DNA from: Actomonas aquatica
Lineage (GTDB): Bacteria > Verrucomicrobiota > Verrucomicrobiia > Opitutales > Opitutaceae
Direction: 5' to 3'
Length of the DNA stretch: 64,000 nucleotides
NCBI RefSeq assembly: GCF_019679435.2
Contig: NZ_CP139781.1
Coordinates: 1,488,001 to 1,552,000, forward strand
The notes below the pieces were generated by a model that had not been told where the DNA came from, did no database searches, and worked only from the letters and a program-made list of their open reading frames with translations. Shown piece by piece: positions 35,151 to 44,556 of this stretch. Both the position numbers and the translations under genes were made by a program. Each line of letters opens with the position of its first letter. Position 1 is the stretch's first letter.

Positions 35151-37136
35151 ATGCGCCCAATCTTCCCCGCACTTTTCCTCGGAATCGTCGCCACGGCCAC
35201 CGCCACCACCCTCTCCGTCGACCTCGACGCCCCCGGCAAAGCCATCAGCCCCGACCTCCTCGGCATTTTCTACGAGGACCTCAATTACGCCGCCGACGGC
35301 GGTCTCTACGCCGAACTCCTCCAAAACCGCTCTTTCGAATACCGCGCCTCCGAGCGCAGCTCCTGGACCAACTTCACCGCCTGGCAACTCGAGCAACGCG
35401 GCGGCGCCGAGGGCCGTTGGGAACTCGGCGACGCCCGCCCCGTCCACCCGCGCAACCCGCACTACCTCCACCTGCGCACCACCGCCCTGCCCGACGAATC
35501 CACCGACGCCGCCGTCGGCATCAGCAACGCGGGTTTCGACCAGATTCCCGTCACCGCCGGCGACGCCTACGAGGCCTCCTTCTTCGCCTACCAAACCTAC
35601 AACGGCATCATGTGGCGCGACGCCGACCAATCCGTCCCCATGCCCGTGACCGTCCGCCTCGAAGCCGCCGACGGCACCGTCCTCGCCGAGCAATCCCTCG
35701 AGATCACCGGCCGCGCCTGGACGAAGTATGCCGCCACTCTCACGCCCACCCGCAGCGACGACCACGCCCGCTTTGTCCTGCTCATGCACCGCCTCGGTGG
35801 TGTCGCCCTCGACATGATTTCGCTCATGCCGCACGACACCTTCAAGGGCCGCCCCAACGGCCTCCGCCGCGACCTCGCCCAAGCCATCGCCGACCTCCAC
35901 CCGAAGTTCATGCGCTTCCCCGGCGGCTGCCTCGTCCACGGTCAGGGCGCTCACCGCTTCTACGACTGGAAAAACACCCTCGGCCCGCTCGAAGGCCGCG
36001 AATCCGCCCGCAACCTCTGGGGCTACGACCAAACCTTCGGCCTCGGCTACTTTGAGTTCTTTCAATTTTGCGAAGACATCGGCGCCAAACCCCTGCCCGT
36101 CGTCGCCGCCGGCGTCAGTTGCCAACACTCCGGCCACAGCCCCGGCCGCGGTCAGGAATGCCTCCCGCTTGAGGAAATGCCCGCCTACATCCAGGACGTG
36201 CTCGATCTCATCGAGTGGGCCAACGGTCCCGCTGACTCCACCTGGGGCGCCCTCCGCGCCGCCGCCGGCCATCCGGAACCCTTTGGCCTCACCTACCTCG
36301 GCGTCGGCAACGAGGACGCCATCACGCCCGAGTTCGAGGCACGCTTCACCCTGATCCGCGACGCCATCAACGCCCGCTATCCCGACATCGTCGTCATCGG
36401 CACCTCCGGCCCCTTCGCTTCCGGTGAGGATTACGAAAAGGGCTGGGCCTTCGCCCGCGCCACCGACGTCGCCATGGTCGACGAACACTACTACGTCCCG
36501 CCCGCCTTCTTCTGGGACAACCAACAGCGCTACGACGCCTACGATCGCGACGGCCCGCTCGTCTATCTCGGTGAATACGCCGCCCACGAACCCAACCGTC
36601 GCAACACCCTGCGCAGCGCCATCGCCGAAGCCGCCGGTCTCATCAGCTACGAGCGCAACGGCGACCTCGTGCGCTTTGCCTCCTACGCCCCGTTGCTCGC
36701 CCGCCGCGGCCACACCCAGTGGCACCCCGACATGATCTACTTCGATGCCACTCAGGTGTATCCGAGTGCCAACTACTACACCCAGCAGCTCTTCGGCCAT
36801 CACGGCGGCGACACCTACCACACCACCACGCTCGAAGGCCTGGCCACCGACACCCGCCTCGTCGCGGGCACGGTGTCCGACTCCACCACCGGTGACATCA
36901 TCCTCAAGATCGTGAACGGAGAGGCCGAGCCCCAGACCGTCGACCTTCAGCTCGCCGGCCTCGGCGGCCCGACCACCGCCACCCGCATCCTCCTCACCGG
37001 CCCCGCCGCCGATGCCGTCAACGAGGACGGCGAGCCGCCCGTCATCGCCCCCGCCACCGACACGCTCACCCTGTCCCCCACCACCACCTACACCGCCCCC
37101 GCCCACTCCCTCACGGTCCTCCGCTTCTCCCGCTGA
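35151..37136 (+). CDS. Secreted alpha-L-arabinofuranosidase (GH51)
   Basis: 661 residues. Releases alpha-L-arabinofuranosyl groups from arabinan or arabinoxylan. A signal peptide (PIFPALFLGIVATATA) leads to ISPDLLGIFYEDLNYAADGGLYAELLQNRSF, the family opening, with an inserted carbohydrate-binding-like beta domain (about 65-225). The catalytic acid is E388 in YLGVGNEDA and the nucleophile is E475 in VYLGEYAAHEPNRR. A C-terminal beta-sandwich follows. The start at 35151 is chosen because earlier in-frame sequence is Pro/Cys-rich and not signal-like. It opens a three-gene arabinosidase group on the plus strand. Confidence 0.93.
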   Translation: MRPIFPALFLGIVATATATTLSVDLDAPGKAISPDLLGIFYEDLNYAADGGLYAELLQNRSFEYRASERSSWTNFTAWQLEQRGGAEGRWELGDARPVHPRNPHYLHLRTTALPDESTDAAVGISNAGFDQIPVTAGDAYEASFFAYQTYNGIMWRDADQSVPMPVTVRLEAADGTVLAEQSLEITGRAWTKYAATLTPTRSDDHARFVLLMHRLGGVALDMISLMPHDTFKGRPNGLRRDLAQAIADLHPKFMRFPGGCLVHGQGAHRFYDWKNTLGPLEGRESARNLWGYDQTFGLGYFEFFQFCEDIGAKPLPVVAAGVSCQHSGHSPGRGQECLPLEEMPAYIQDVLDLIEWANGPADSTWGALRAAAGHPEPFGLTYLGVGNEDAITPEFEARFTLIRDAINARYPDIVVIGTSGPFASGEDYEKGWAFARATDVAMVDEHYYVPPAFFWDNQQRYDAYDRDGPLVYLGEYAAHEPNRRNTLRSAIAEAAGLISYERNGDLVRFASYAPLLARRGHTQWHPDMIYFDATQVYPSANYYTQQLFGHHGGDTYHTTTLEGLATDTRLVAGTVSDSTTGDIILKIVNGEAEPQTVDLQLAGLGGPTTATRILLTGPAADAVNEDGEPPVIAPATDTLTLSPTTTYTAPAHSLTVLRFSR

Positions 37137-37153
37137 GCCAGTAATCAAATTGT

Positions 37154-37183
37154 TGTAGCAACGGCCGTCTCGGCCGTTCCCCC
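37154..37183. repeat. Hairpin repeat, family C, copy 2
   Basis: TGTAGCAACGGCCG, TCT, CGGCCGTTCC: same design as 21659-21688, but the base pair next to the GGCCG core is A-T here instead of G-C, so pairing is kept. It follows 18 bases after the GH51 stop. Confidence 0.75.
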
Positions 37184-37222
37184 TGCCCCTCGGAACAATC
37201 CCCCCCCCCAAGGCGAATCGTT

Positions 37223-37276
37223 AGTGAAGCCATCCATGTCTACTTGTGCGCCTCTGGCGTATCCGTGGTTAAAAAT
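37223..37276. repeat. Dispersed repeat, family B, right-end fragment
   Basis: About 54 bases matching the right half of the 154-base element at 41751-41904, including TACTTGTGCGCCTCTGGCGT and ATCCGTGGTTAAAAAT. The left half is missing or lies in the C-run at 37201. Confidence 0.7.
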
Positions 37277-37312
37277 AACCCTGCCCCTCCGTCTCTGCCC
37301 CTCCTTCTCCCC

Positions 37313-40300
37313 ATGCGCCCCTCCCGCCTGCCCCTCGCCACCCTCGCTCTCACCGCTGCTGCGCTGCTCCCCCTCGCCACTACCACCGCCAGCGCCCAAA
37401 CTTGGACCGCCGATAACGGCGACGGCACCTACACCAACCCACTCTTCTACGACGAGTTCTCCGACCCCGATATCATTCGCGTCGGCGAGGACTACTACCT
37501 CACCGGCACGACCATGCACTCCATGCCGGGCCTGCCCGTCCTGCACTCCCGGGATCTCGTCAACTGGTCGCTCGCTTCCTACGCCGTCGAGACGCTCGAC
37601 CTCGGCCCTGAATACCGCCTGGAGGATGGCGGCTCGATCTACGGCCAAGGCATCTGGGCCCCCTCCTTCCGCTACCACGACGGCGTTTTCCACATCTTCG
37701 CCAACGTCAACCGCCAGCGCACCCAACACTTCTACACCACCGATCCGCACGGCACCTGGACCCACGAGCAGATGGACATCTCGCTCCACGATCTCTCCGT
37801 GCTGTTTGAGGACGACGGCACCGCTTGGGTGATCTGGGGTTACCGCGGCATCCACCTCGCCCAACTCACGCCCGACCTCAAAAACATCGTGCCGGGCACC
37901 GAGCAGCTCATCATCGGACCCGATTCCGGCATCGGCGAGGGCGTGCACTTCTACAAGTGGGACGGCCGCTACTACATCACCTCGTCCAACTACGACCCCG
38001 TCGGCTACATGGCCTGCGCCCGCGCCGACCGCATCGACGGTCCCTACGAGGTCATCACCATCAGTGCCCAGGAAACCCTCGGCACCGGCGACGGCTACCG
38101 CCTCCAAGGCATCGGTCGCGGCCCCTTCGGCGAGTTCACCATTCACCCGCGCAACCCGTCTTCGATGGGTGCCATTCCCATGCACCAAGGCGGCATCGTC
38201 GACACCCCCTCCGGCGAGTGGTGGGCCGTCTCCATGACCGACCACAACTCCGTCGGCCGCGTCTCCGCCCTCTCCCCCATCACTTGGCAGGACGGCTGGC
38301 CCTTCTTCGGCCTCCCCGGCAACCTGCTGCGCTCGCCGCGCACCTGGATCAAACCCAACACCGGCCACACCGTCGACACGCCCCACGCCCCCTACGCGCG
38401 CAACGACGACTTCTCCGGCCCCGAGCTCGGCAAGGTCTGGCAATGGAGCCACGTGCCGGTCGCCGACGCCTGGTCGCTCTCCGCCCGCCCCGGCCACCTG
38501 CGTCTCACCGCCCTGCCCGCCAAGGAGTTTTGGTTCGCCCGCAATACCCTCACCCAACGCGCCATGGGCCCCGAGTCCATCGCCACCACCGTCATCGATC
38601 CGGCCGGCATGCAACCCGGCGACACCGGTGGCCTCGCCGTCGTCAACTACCCCTACGCCTGGATCGGCATCACCAAAGCCGCCGACGGTTCGATCAACCT
38701 CCGCCGCTACGATCAAAACGGCGGCGATCGTTACAGCCGCCCCATCGTCGCCGATCGCATCTGGCTGCGCACGCACTGCAATTTCGACACCGAACAGGCC
38801 ACCCTCAGCTACTCCACCGACGGCGAAAACTTCACCACCCTCGGCGATCCCTTCACCCTGGTCTTCCAGCTCCGCACCTTCCAGGGCGTGCGGTATGGAC
38901 TTTTTCACTACAACGCCTTCGGCGAAACCGGCGGACACCTCGACTTTGATGCCTTCACCGTGGACGAGCCTCGCGCCGTCCGCTCCATTCCCTTCGATCG
39001 GCAGATCCGCCTGACCTCCCGCGCCCACGGCAGCGTGCTCGCCAATTGGCGCGGCCGCCTGCGCCTCTTCGCCGCCGACTCCGAAACCGCCCAATCCGAC
39101 GCCGCGTGGTTCCACGTCATCGATCGCGGACAGGGCCGTGTCGCCCTCGCCGCCGCCGATGGTTCCGGCTTCGTCACCGTCACCGGCCTCGGCGCCATCG
39201 CCGACGTCAAACTCACCGCCGAGATCGATCCCGTCGCCTCCGTCTTCCAGTGGCAGCACATGCTGCAGGGCGACACCATGCTGCTCTCGCTGCTCACCGA
39301 ACGTTTCCTCACCGCATCGCCTGCCGTCAACGGCCTCGCCTCAGCCGACGCTCCCGGCGCCGCGCCCGACCGCAAGGGCGGTGCCACCTTCACCTTCGAG
39401 ACGCGCCCGCTCCCGACCGTCGCCACGCCACTGCGCTACTTCGAGCTCGACGACGTCACGCTGCTCGACGGCCCCTTCAAACACGCCCAGGACCTCAACG
39501 TTTCCTACCTGCTCGCCCTCGATCCCGATCGCCTGCTCGCCGGTTTCCGCCTCGAAGCTGGCCTCGAACCGCGCGCCGAGAAATACGGCAACTGGGAAAA
39601 CATCGGCCTCGATGGCCACACCCTCGGCCATTACCTCACGGCCCTCGCCCAAAGTTGGGCCGCCACCGGTGACGCCGAAATGAAGCGCCGCCTCGACTAC
39701 TGCGTCGCCGAGCTCGCCCTCTGCCAGGAAGCCAACGGAAACGGCTACGTTGGCGGCGTGCCCGAGTCCGACAAAGTCTGGGCCCGCGTCGCCTCCGGCG
39801 GCTTCGACGCCCAGGGCTTCTCCCTCGGGGGCGCCTGGGTGCCTTGGTATAACATGCACAAGACCTTCGCCGGTCTGCGTGACGCCTGGCTCATCGCCGA
39901 CAACGCCCAGGCCCGCGACGTCCTTGTCAAACTCACCGATTGGTGCGCCGACCTCCTCGGCCAGCTCTCCGATGCCGACGTGGAGATCATGCTGCGCGCC
40001 GAACACGGCGGCATGACCGAAATTATCGCCGACGTCTATGCCATCACCGGCGACGCCAAATACCTCCGCCTCGCCCAGCGTTTCACCCACCGCGCCATCC
40101 TCGACGACCTCCTCCAGCGCCGCGACAACCTCACCGGCAAACACGCCAACACCCAGATCCCCAAGATCATCGGCTTCGCCCGCATCGCCGAGCTCGGTGG
40201 CGACCCGGCCTGGGACGGCGCTGCCCGCTACTTCTGGGAAACCGTCGCTGCCCACCGCAGCGTCGCCTTCGGCGGCAACAGCGTGCGCGAACACTTCAAC

Positions 40301-41737
40301 GCCACCGACGACTTCCTCGACATGTTGCGCTCCCGCGAGGGCCCCGAGTCCTGCAACACCTACAACATGCTCCGCCTCTCCGAGGCCCTCTTCCGCCGCG
40401 ACGGCGACGCCCGCTACGCCGACTACTACGAACGCGCGCTCTACAACCACATCCTCTCCACCCAACACCCCGAACACGGCGGCTTCGTCTACTTCACGCC
40501 CATCCGTCCGCGCCACTACCGGGTCTACTCGCAACCCGAACAGTGCTTCTGGTGCTGCGTTGGCTCCGGCATCGAAAACCACGGCAAATACGGCCAGTTC
40601 ATCTACGCCACCAACGACGCGCACGACCTCTGGGTAAACCTCTTCATCGCCTCGCGCCTCGATGCCGGAAACGGCCTCACCGTCACCCAGGAAACCGCGT
40701 TCCCCGACGAGGCCTCCACCCGCCTCACCCTCAACCTCGCGGCCAACACCAAGCGCGACTTCGCTCTGCACCTGCGCCACCCGTCTTGGACGCCCGCCGG
40801 CGCCTTCGCGGTCCGCGTCAACGGCGAGCCCGTGCGCATCACCTCCACGCCCGGCAGCTACCTCGCCCTCGAACGCACGTGGCAGGACGGCGACGTGATC
40901 GAGATCGACGTGCCCATGAGCACGCACCTCGAACGCCTGCCCGACGGCTCCGACTACGCTGCCATCATGCACGGCCCCATCCTGCTCGCCGCCAAAACCA
41001 GCACCGATCAACTCGACGGCCTCATCGCCGACGGCTCCCGCATGGGCCACGCCGCCCCCGGCGCCTTCAAGCCGCTCGACGCCGCCCCCATGTTGGTGGG
41101 CAACCCGATGGCCATGGTCGCCGCCATCCAACCCGTGCCGGGTGAGCCGCTACACTTTACCGCCGCCGACGCCATCCGTCCTGACAATTTTGATACGCTC
41201 GAACTCGAGCCTTTCTTCCGCGTGCACGACGCGCGTTACATGATGTATTGGCGCATCGCCTCCGCCGCCGACTACGACCAAGTTGTCGCCGACCTCCACG
41301 CCAGCGAAGCCGCCCGCCTCGCCCTGGACGCCCGCACCGTCGACCTCGTCATGCCCGGTGAACAACAACCCGAAGTGGAGCACAACTTCGCCGGCGGCGA
41401 CACCTGGCAGGGTCACACCTTCGGCCGTTCCTTCCGCGCCGCCAACGATTGGTTCTCCTACGAGCTGAATCCCCACGGTGCGACCGAGCTCGAACTCCAA
41501 CTCACCCACTGGGGCAACAGCTGGCGTCCCGAGCACCTCGCCGTCGAACTTAACGGCACCCCGCTCGGCACCGTCACCCTCCCCGGCAACGAAGGTGAAG
41601 CCTTCATCACCAAAACGCTGCAAATCCCCGCCAGCCTGCTCACCGCCGACACGCTCACCGTCACCTTCCGTCCCGGCCACGACTCCACCCGAGTCCCCGC
41701 CCTCTACGAAGTCCGCCTCACCAAACCCCAGCCGTAG
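37313..41737 (+). CDS. Secreted GH43-GH127 fusion arabinosidase
   Basis: 1474 residues in one frame. Signal peptide 1-30. Residues about 35-340 are a GH43 five-bladed propeller: base D51 in SDPDIIRVGEDYYL, acid E209 in GIGEGVHFYKW. A GH43-associated beta-sandwich (about 350-560) and a linker beta domain (about 560-700) follow. From about 705 to 1330 is GH127/DUF1680 beta-L-arabinofuranosidase: the (alpha/alpha)6 barrel with GNWENIGLDGHTLGHYL, and zinc/nucleophile residues E1012, C1014 (GPESCNTYN), C1081 and C1082 (CFWCCVGSG), in the layout of HypBA1. A C-terminal beta domain ends the protein. It could remove both alpha- and beta-linked arabinofuranose. Confidence 0.9.
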   Translation: MRPSRLPLATLALTAAALLPLATTTASAQTWTADNGDGTYTNPLFYDEFSDPDIIRVGEDYYLTGTTMHSMPGLPVLHSRDLVNWSLASYAVETLDLGPEYRLEDGGSIYGQGIWAPSFRYHDGVFHIFANVNRQRTQHFYTTDPHGTWTHEQMDISLHDLSVLFEDDGTAWVIWGYRGIHLAQLTPDLKNIVPGTEQLIIGPDSGIGEGVHFYKWDGRYYITSSNYDPVGYMACARADRIDGPYEVITISAQETLGTGDGYRLQGIGRGPFGEFTIHPRNPSSMGAIPMHQGGIVDTPSGEWWAVSMTDHNSVGRVSALSPITWQDGWPFFGLPGNLLRSPRTWIKPNTGHTVDTPHAPYARNDDFSGPELGKVWQWSHVPVADAWSLSARPGHLRLTALPAKEFWFARNTLTQRAMGPESIATTVIDPAGMQPGDTGGLAVVNYPYAWIGITKAADGSINLRRYDQNGGDRYSRPIVADRIWLRTHCNFDTEQATLSYSTDGENFTTLGDPFTLVFQLRTFQGVRYGLFHYNAFGETGGHLDFDAFTVDEPRAVRSIPFDRQIRLTSRAHGSVLANWRGRLRLFAADSETAQSDAAWFHVIDRGQGRVALAAADGSGFVTVTGLGAIADVKLTAEIDPVASVFQWQHMLQGDTMLLSLLTERFLTASPAVNGLASADAPGAAPDRKGGATFTFETRPLPTVATPLRYFELDDVTLLDGPFKHAQDLNVSYLLALDPDRLLAGFRLEAGLEPRAEKYGNWENIGLDGHTLGHYLTALAQSWAATGDAEMKRRLDYCVAELALCQEANGNGYVGGVPESDKVWARVASGGFDAQGFSLGGAWVPWYNMHKTFAGLRDAWLIADNAQARDVLVKLTDWCADLLGQLSDADVEIMLRAEHGGMTEIIADVYAITGDAKYLRLAQRFTHRAILDDLLQRRDNLTGKHANTQIPKIIGFARIAELGGDPAWDGAARYFWETVAAHRSVAFGGNSVREHFNATDDFLDMLRSREGPESCNTYNMLRLSEALFRRDGDARYADYYERALYNHILSTQHPEHGGFVYFTPIRPRHYRVYSQPEQCFWCCVGSGIENHGKYGQFIYATNDAHDLWVNLFIASRLDAGNGLTVTQETAFPDEASTRLTLNLAANTKRDFALHLRHPSWTPAGAFAVRVNGEPVRITSTPGSYLALERTWQDGDVIEIDVPMSTHLERLPDGSDYAAIMHGPILLAAKTSTDQLDGLIADGSRMGHAAPGAFKPLDAAPMLVGNPMAMVAAIQPVPGEPLHFTAADAIRPDNFDTLELEPFFRVHDARYMMYWRIASAADYDQVVADLHASEAARLALDARTVDLVMPGEQQPEVEHNFAGGDTWQGHTFGRSFRAANDWFSYELNPHGATELELQLTHWGNSWRPEHLAVELNGTPLGTVTLPGNEGEAFITKTLQIPASLLTADTLTVTFRPGHDSTRVPALYEVRLTKPQP

Positions 41738-41750
41738 AAACCACCGGGGC

Positions 41751-41904
41751 TTTTTAACCACGGATGGACACGGATAGCTTCGCCTACCGGCTACGCACTG
41801 AAACCTAACTCCACCGTGGACGCAGGAAGAGCCTACTAAAGGCGCAACGGTAGTGGAGCCCTTCGTGTCCACTTGTGCGCCTCAGGCGCATCCGTGGTTA
41901 AAAA
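41751..41904. repeat. Dispersed repeat, family B, full-length copy
   Basis: A 154-base element with perfect 15-base terminal inverted repeats TTTTTAACCACGGAT (41751-41765) and ATCCGTGGTTAAAAA (41890-41904). Inside are GGACACGG and CGTGTCC partners. No open frame. It lies 13 bases after the fusion hydrolase gene. Confidence 0.85.
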
Positions 41905-41940
41905 TCAGCGCTGCCTCTCGGCTTCCGTCCGGCCGCGGTC

Positions 41941-41946
41941 TATAAT
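41941..41946 (+). promoter_or_regulatory. Candidate -10 element for the following GH43 gene
   Basis: TATAAT, the consensus -10 hexamer, 64 bases before the ATG at 42010. No convincing -35 hexamer is seen 16-18 bases upstream, so recognition would need an activator or an extended element. Confidence 0.4.
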
Positions 41947-42009
41947 TCGTCCTGCTGCTTTCGCGACCCGCCGCGGGCTTCGCCGTTAGAACACACGTTC
42001 CCCATTTCC

Positions 42010-43728
42010 ATGAAGAACCTGCTACCCAAAATCACTACCCTGGCCGCCGCATTGACGGCCGCCACCACCCTCACCGCCGCGGACCCGGCGCCCGTGGTGT
42101 TCGAGTCCTTCGAATACACCGGCAACGACACCATCTTCAACCTCCCGCTGGCCGATGGTGAATACCGCAACCCCGTCCTCGCCGGCTATTACCCCGACCC
42201 GTCCATCTGCCGCGTCGGCGAAGACTACTACCTCATCAACTCCTCCTTCGCCCACTTCCCGGGCATCCCGGTCTTCCACTCGACCGACCTCGTCAACTGG
42301 ACCCAGATCGGCAACGCCATCGACCGCGTGGACCAGATGCCGGCCGACGGCCTGCGCATCACCCGCGGCATCTTCGCCCCGGCCATCAGCTACCACGACG
42401 GCCTCTTCTACATCGTCTGCACCAACGTCGATGCCGGCGGCAACTTTGTGATCACCGCCGAGGACCCCGCCGGTCCGTGGTCCGATCCCATCTGGCTTGA
42501 GTTCGACGGCATCGATCCGTCGATTTTCTTCGACGAGTCGACCGGCCGCGCCTGGATCGTCAACAACGGCAACCCGCCCAACAACGACCCGATCTACCAG
42601 GGTCACCGTGCCATCTGGATTCAGGAGTGGGGCATCAAGGAGATGAAGCCCATCGGCCCGCGCAAGATCATCATCAACGGCGGCGTCGACCTCAGCAAAG
42701 AGCCCGTCTGGATCGAGGGCCCGCACATCTACAAACGCGGCGACTGGTATTACCTCAACTGCGCCGAGGGCGGCACCTCCGTCAACCACTCCCAGGTCAT
42801 CTTCCGCTCCAAGTCTCCTGACGGTCCCTACACGCCGTTCACCGACCATCCCACCCTCACCCAACGCGACCTGCCGGCCGATCGCGATCACCCCGTGACC
42901 TGCACTGGCCACGCCGACTTTGAAATCGGTCCCGATGGCAACTGGTGGTCCGTCTTCCTCGCCTGCACGCCGTATGTGGATGGCCACTACAACACCGGTC
43001 GCCAGACCTTCCTCCTGCCCGTCACCTGGAGTGAGGACGGTTGGCCCACCATCCTCAAACCCGGCCTCGAGGTGCCCTACACCCACACCAGCCCCGCCGG
43101 AGCCGTCTTCGCCGATCCCGCCGGCGCCACCATCACCGCCCCGGACTTCCCCACCACCGGCAACTTCACCTGGCGCGACGAGTTTGATCGCGACGAGCTC
43201 GGCAATCCGTGGCTCTTCCTCCGCGCCCCGCAGCAGACCTTCTGGTCTCTCGCCGACGGCGCCCTGCAGGTCACGCCGCAGGACCGCGTGCTCCGCGATC
43301 TGCACACGCCCGGCTTCATCGGTCGCCGCCTCCAGCACAACCGCTTCGTGACCTCTACCACGATGCAGTTGCCCGCCCAGACCGGCGTGCGCGCCGGCCT
43401 CTCCGCCTTCCACAACGAGACCCGCCAATACAACTTCCTCGTTCGCCGCACGACCACTGCCGGCAACGCCTACGAGATCATGGTGGAAACCCAGCGCGGC
43501 GCCCCCGAGGACACCCAGCTGACCGTCGGCCAGCTCAACGCCGCTCCCGGCAGCGCCATCACGCTGCGTCTCACCGGCCACGACGAAGCCTACGTCTTCG
43601 ATTACAGCCTCGACGGCGGTTCCACCTGGACTCAGCTCGGCGGTGTCTTCGACGCGCGTAACCTCAGCGTGGATACAAGCTACGACTTCATCGGCGTCCT
43701 CCTCGGCGTTTACGCCACGACGAAGTAA
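42010..43728 (+). CDS. Secreted GH43 beta-xylosidase/alpha-L-arabinofuranosidase
   Basis: 572 residues. Signal peptide ends near LTAADPAP. The propeller starts YRNPVLAGYYPDPSICRVGEDYYL with catalytic base D63; FDGIDPSIFFDE supplies the pKa-modulating Asp, and the acid is E236 in VWIEGPHIYKRG. A C-terminal beta-sandwich (from FTWRDEFDRDELGNPWLFLR) is the GH43_C2 type that closes the active site of xylosidases. It would trim xylo- or arabino-oligosaccharides. Preceded by a TATAAT and followed by a strong terminator, it is probably monocistronic. Xylosidase and arabinosidase specificities cannot be separated by eye. Confidence 0.92.
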   Translation: MKNLLPKITTLAAALTAATTLTAADPAPVVFESFEYTGNDTIFNLPLADGEYRNPVLAGYYPDPSICRVGEDYYLINSSFAHFPGIPVFHSTDLVNWTQIGNAIDRVDQMPADGLRITRGIFAPAISYHDGLFYIVCTNVDAGGNFVITAEDPAGPWSDPIWLEFDGIDPSIFFDESTGRAWIVNNGNPPNNDPIYQGHRAIWIQEWGIKEMKPIGPRKIIINGGVDLSKEPVWIEGPHIYKRGDWYYLNCAEGGTSVNHSQVIFRSKSPDGPYTPFTDHPTLTQRDLPADRDHPVTCTGHADFEIGPDGNWWSVFLACTPYVDGHYNTGRQTFLLPVTWSEDGWPTILKPGLEVPYTHTSPAGAVFADPAGATITAPDFPTTGNFTWRDEFDRDELGNPWLFLRAPQQTFWSLADGALQVTPQDRVLRDLHTPGFIGRRLQHNRFVTSTTMQLPAQTGVRAGLSAFHNETRQYNFLVRRTTTAGNAYEIMVETQRGAPEDTQLTVGQLNAAPGSAITLRLTGHDEAYVFDYSLDGGSTWTQLGGVFDARNLSVDTSYDFIGVLLGVYATTK

Positions 43729-43761
43729 CGCCGCTCGTTCACGTCACCCACACCTTCCCCC

Positions 43762-43790
43762 GGGGCACCCATCGCGGTGCCCCTTTTTTG
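43762..43790 (+). terminator. Rho-independent terminator after GH43
   Basis: The 8-base stem GGGGCACC (43762-43769) pairs with GGTGCCCC (43776-43783), with a 6-base loop and TTTTTT directly after. The rest of the gap to 43926 is promoter sequence for the next gene. Confidence 0.92.
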
Positions 43791-43926
43791 TGCGCCGACG
43801 ATCCGCTCTTCGCGGCACGCATAGGGTTATACGCCAAGCGCATAGCGGCTAGGCGATCCGCACATTAGTCAGATGCCCGAAGCAGGAGTAAAGTAGACCC
43901 AGTCAATCAACCAATCATTCCAGCAT

Positions 43927-44544
43927 ATGAAAATCTCCATCATCGGTTCCGGTAACATGGGTCAGGGTCTGGCCCGCCTCCTCTCCGCCAAACACGAGGT
44001 CACGCTCGTCTCTCGCCAAGCCTCGGCCGACGGCGCCAAACTCCCCGGCGTCGCCTCCGCCACCTACGCCGACGGCGTGAGCGAGGCCGAAGTCGTTTTC
44101 TTCGCTCTGCCCTACGAGGGCGTGAGCGCCGCCGCCGAGAAACTCGGCGACCTCGCCGGCAAGCTCGTCGTCGATATCACCAACCCGCTGACCGCCGACT
44201 ACATGGGTCTCACTCTCGGCTACAGCACCTCGGCCGGCGAACAGATCGCCGCCCTCTTCCCGCAGGCCAAGGTGGTGAAGGCCTTCAACACCATCTTCGC
44301 GCCCGTTCTCGCCCTCGCCGCCCAAGGCGCCAAGTCCCTGCCCACCGTGCTGATCGCCGGTGACGACGCCGACGCCAAGGAAACCGTGCGCCAACTCGCG
44401 ACCGACATGGGTTTCTCGGCCGTGATCGCCGGTCCGCTCAGCACCGCCCGCTACCTCGAGCCGCTCGGCGGCCTGCAAATCCGCCTCGCCTACGCCGAAG
44501 GCCACGGCGCGGAAGTCGGCTTCACCTTCGGTCCCGTGGCGTAA
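43927..44544 (+). CDS. NADPH-dependent F420 reductase-like Rossmann protein
   Basis: 205 residues. The N-terminus MKISIIGSGNMGQGLARLLS carries the GxGxxG nucleotide-binding loop, followed by HEVTLVSRQ. VVDITNPLTADYM and KAFNTIFAPVL are conserved in the F420 reductase/NADP oxidoreductase family, which also includes proteins in organisms without F420. No F420 biosynthesis genes are visible in this window, so the real electron partner is uncertain. It is followed within 150 bases by a YceI gene on the same strand. Confidence 0.85.
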   Translation: MKISIIGSGNMGQGLARLLSAKHEVTLVSRQASADGAKLPGVASATYADGVSEAEVVFFALPYEGVSAAAEKLGDLAGKLVVDITNPLTADYMGLTLGYSTSAGEQIAALFPQAKVVKAFNTIFAPVLALAAQGAKSLPTVLIAGDDADAKETVRQLATDMGFSAVIAGPLSTARYLEPLGGLQIRLAYAEGHGAEVGFTFGPVA

Positions 44545-44556
44545 GCCGCTCCCGCC

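Noticed and set aside
33280..35649. A 789-codon plus-strand frame running across mpl, the MDR gene and the start of GH51
   Set aside because: It crosses three genes with clear family signatures in other frames, and its composition is Arg/Pro/Ser-rich.
34953..37211. A 752-codon minus-strand frame opposite the GH51 gene
   Set aside because: Low-complexity Gly/Val/Asp composition typical of antisense shadows; GH51 catalytic motifs are on the plus strand.
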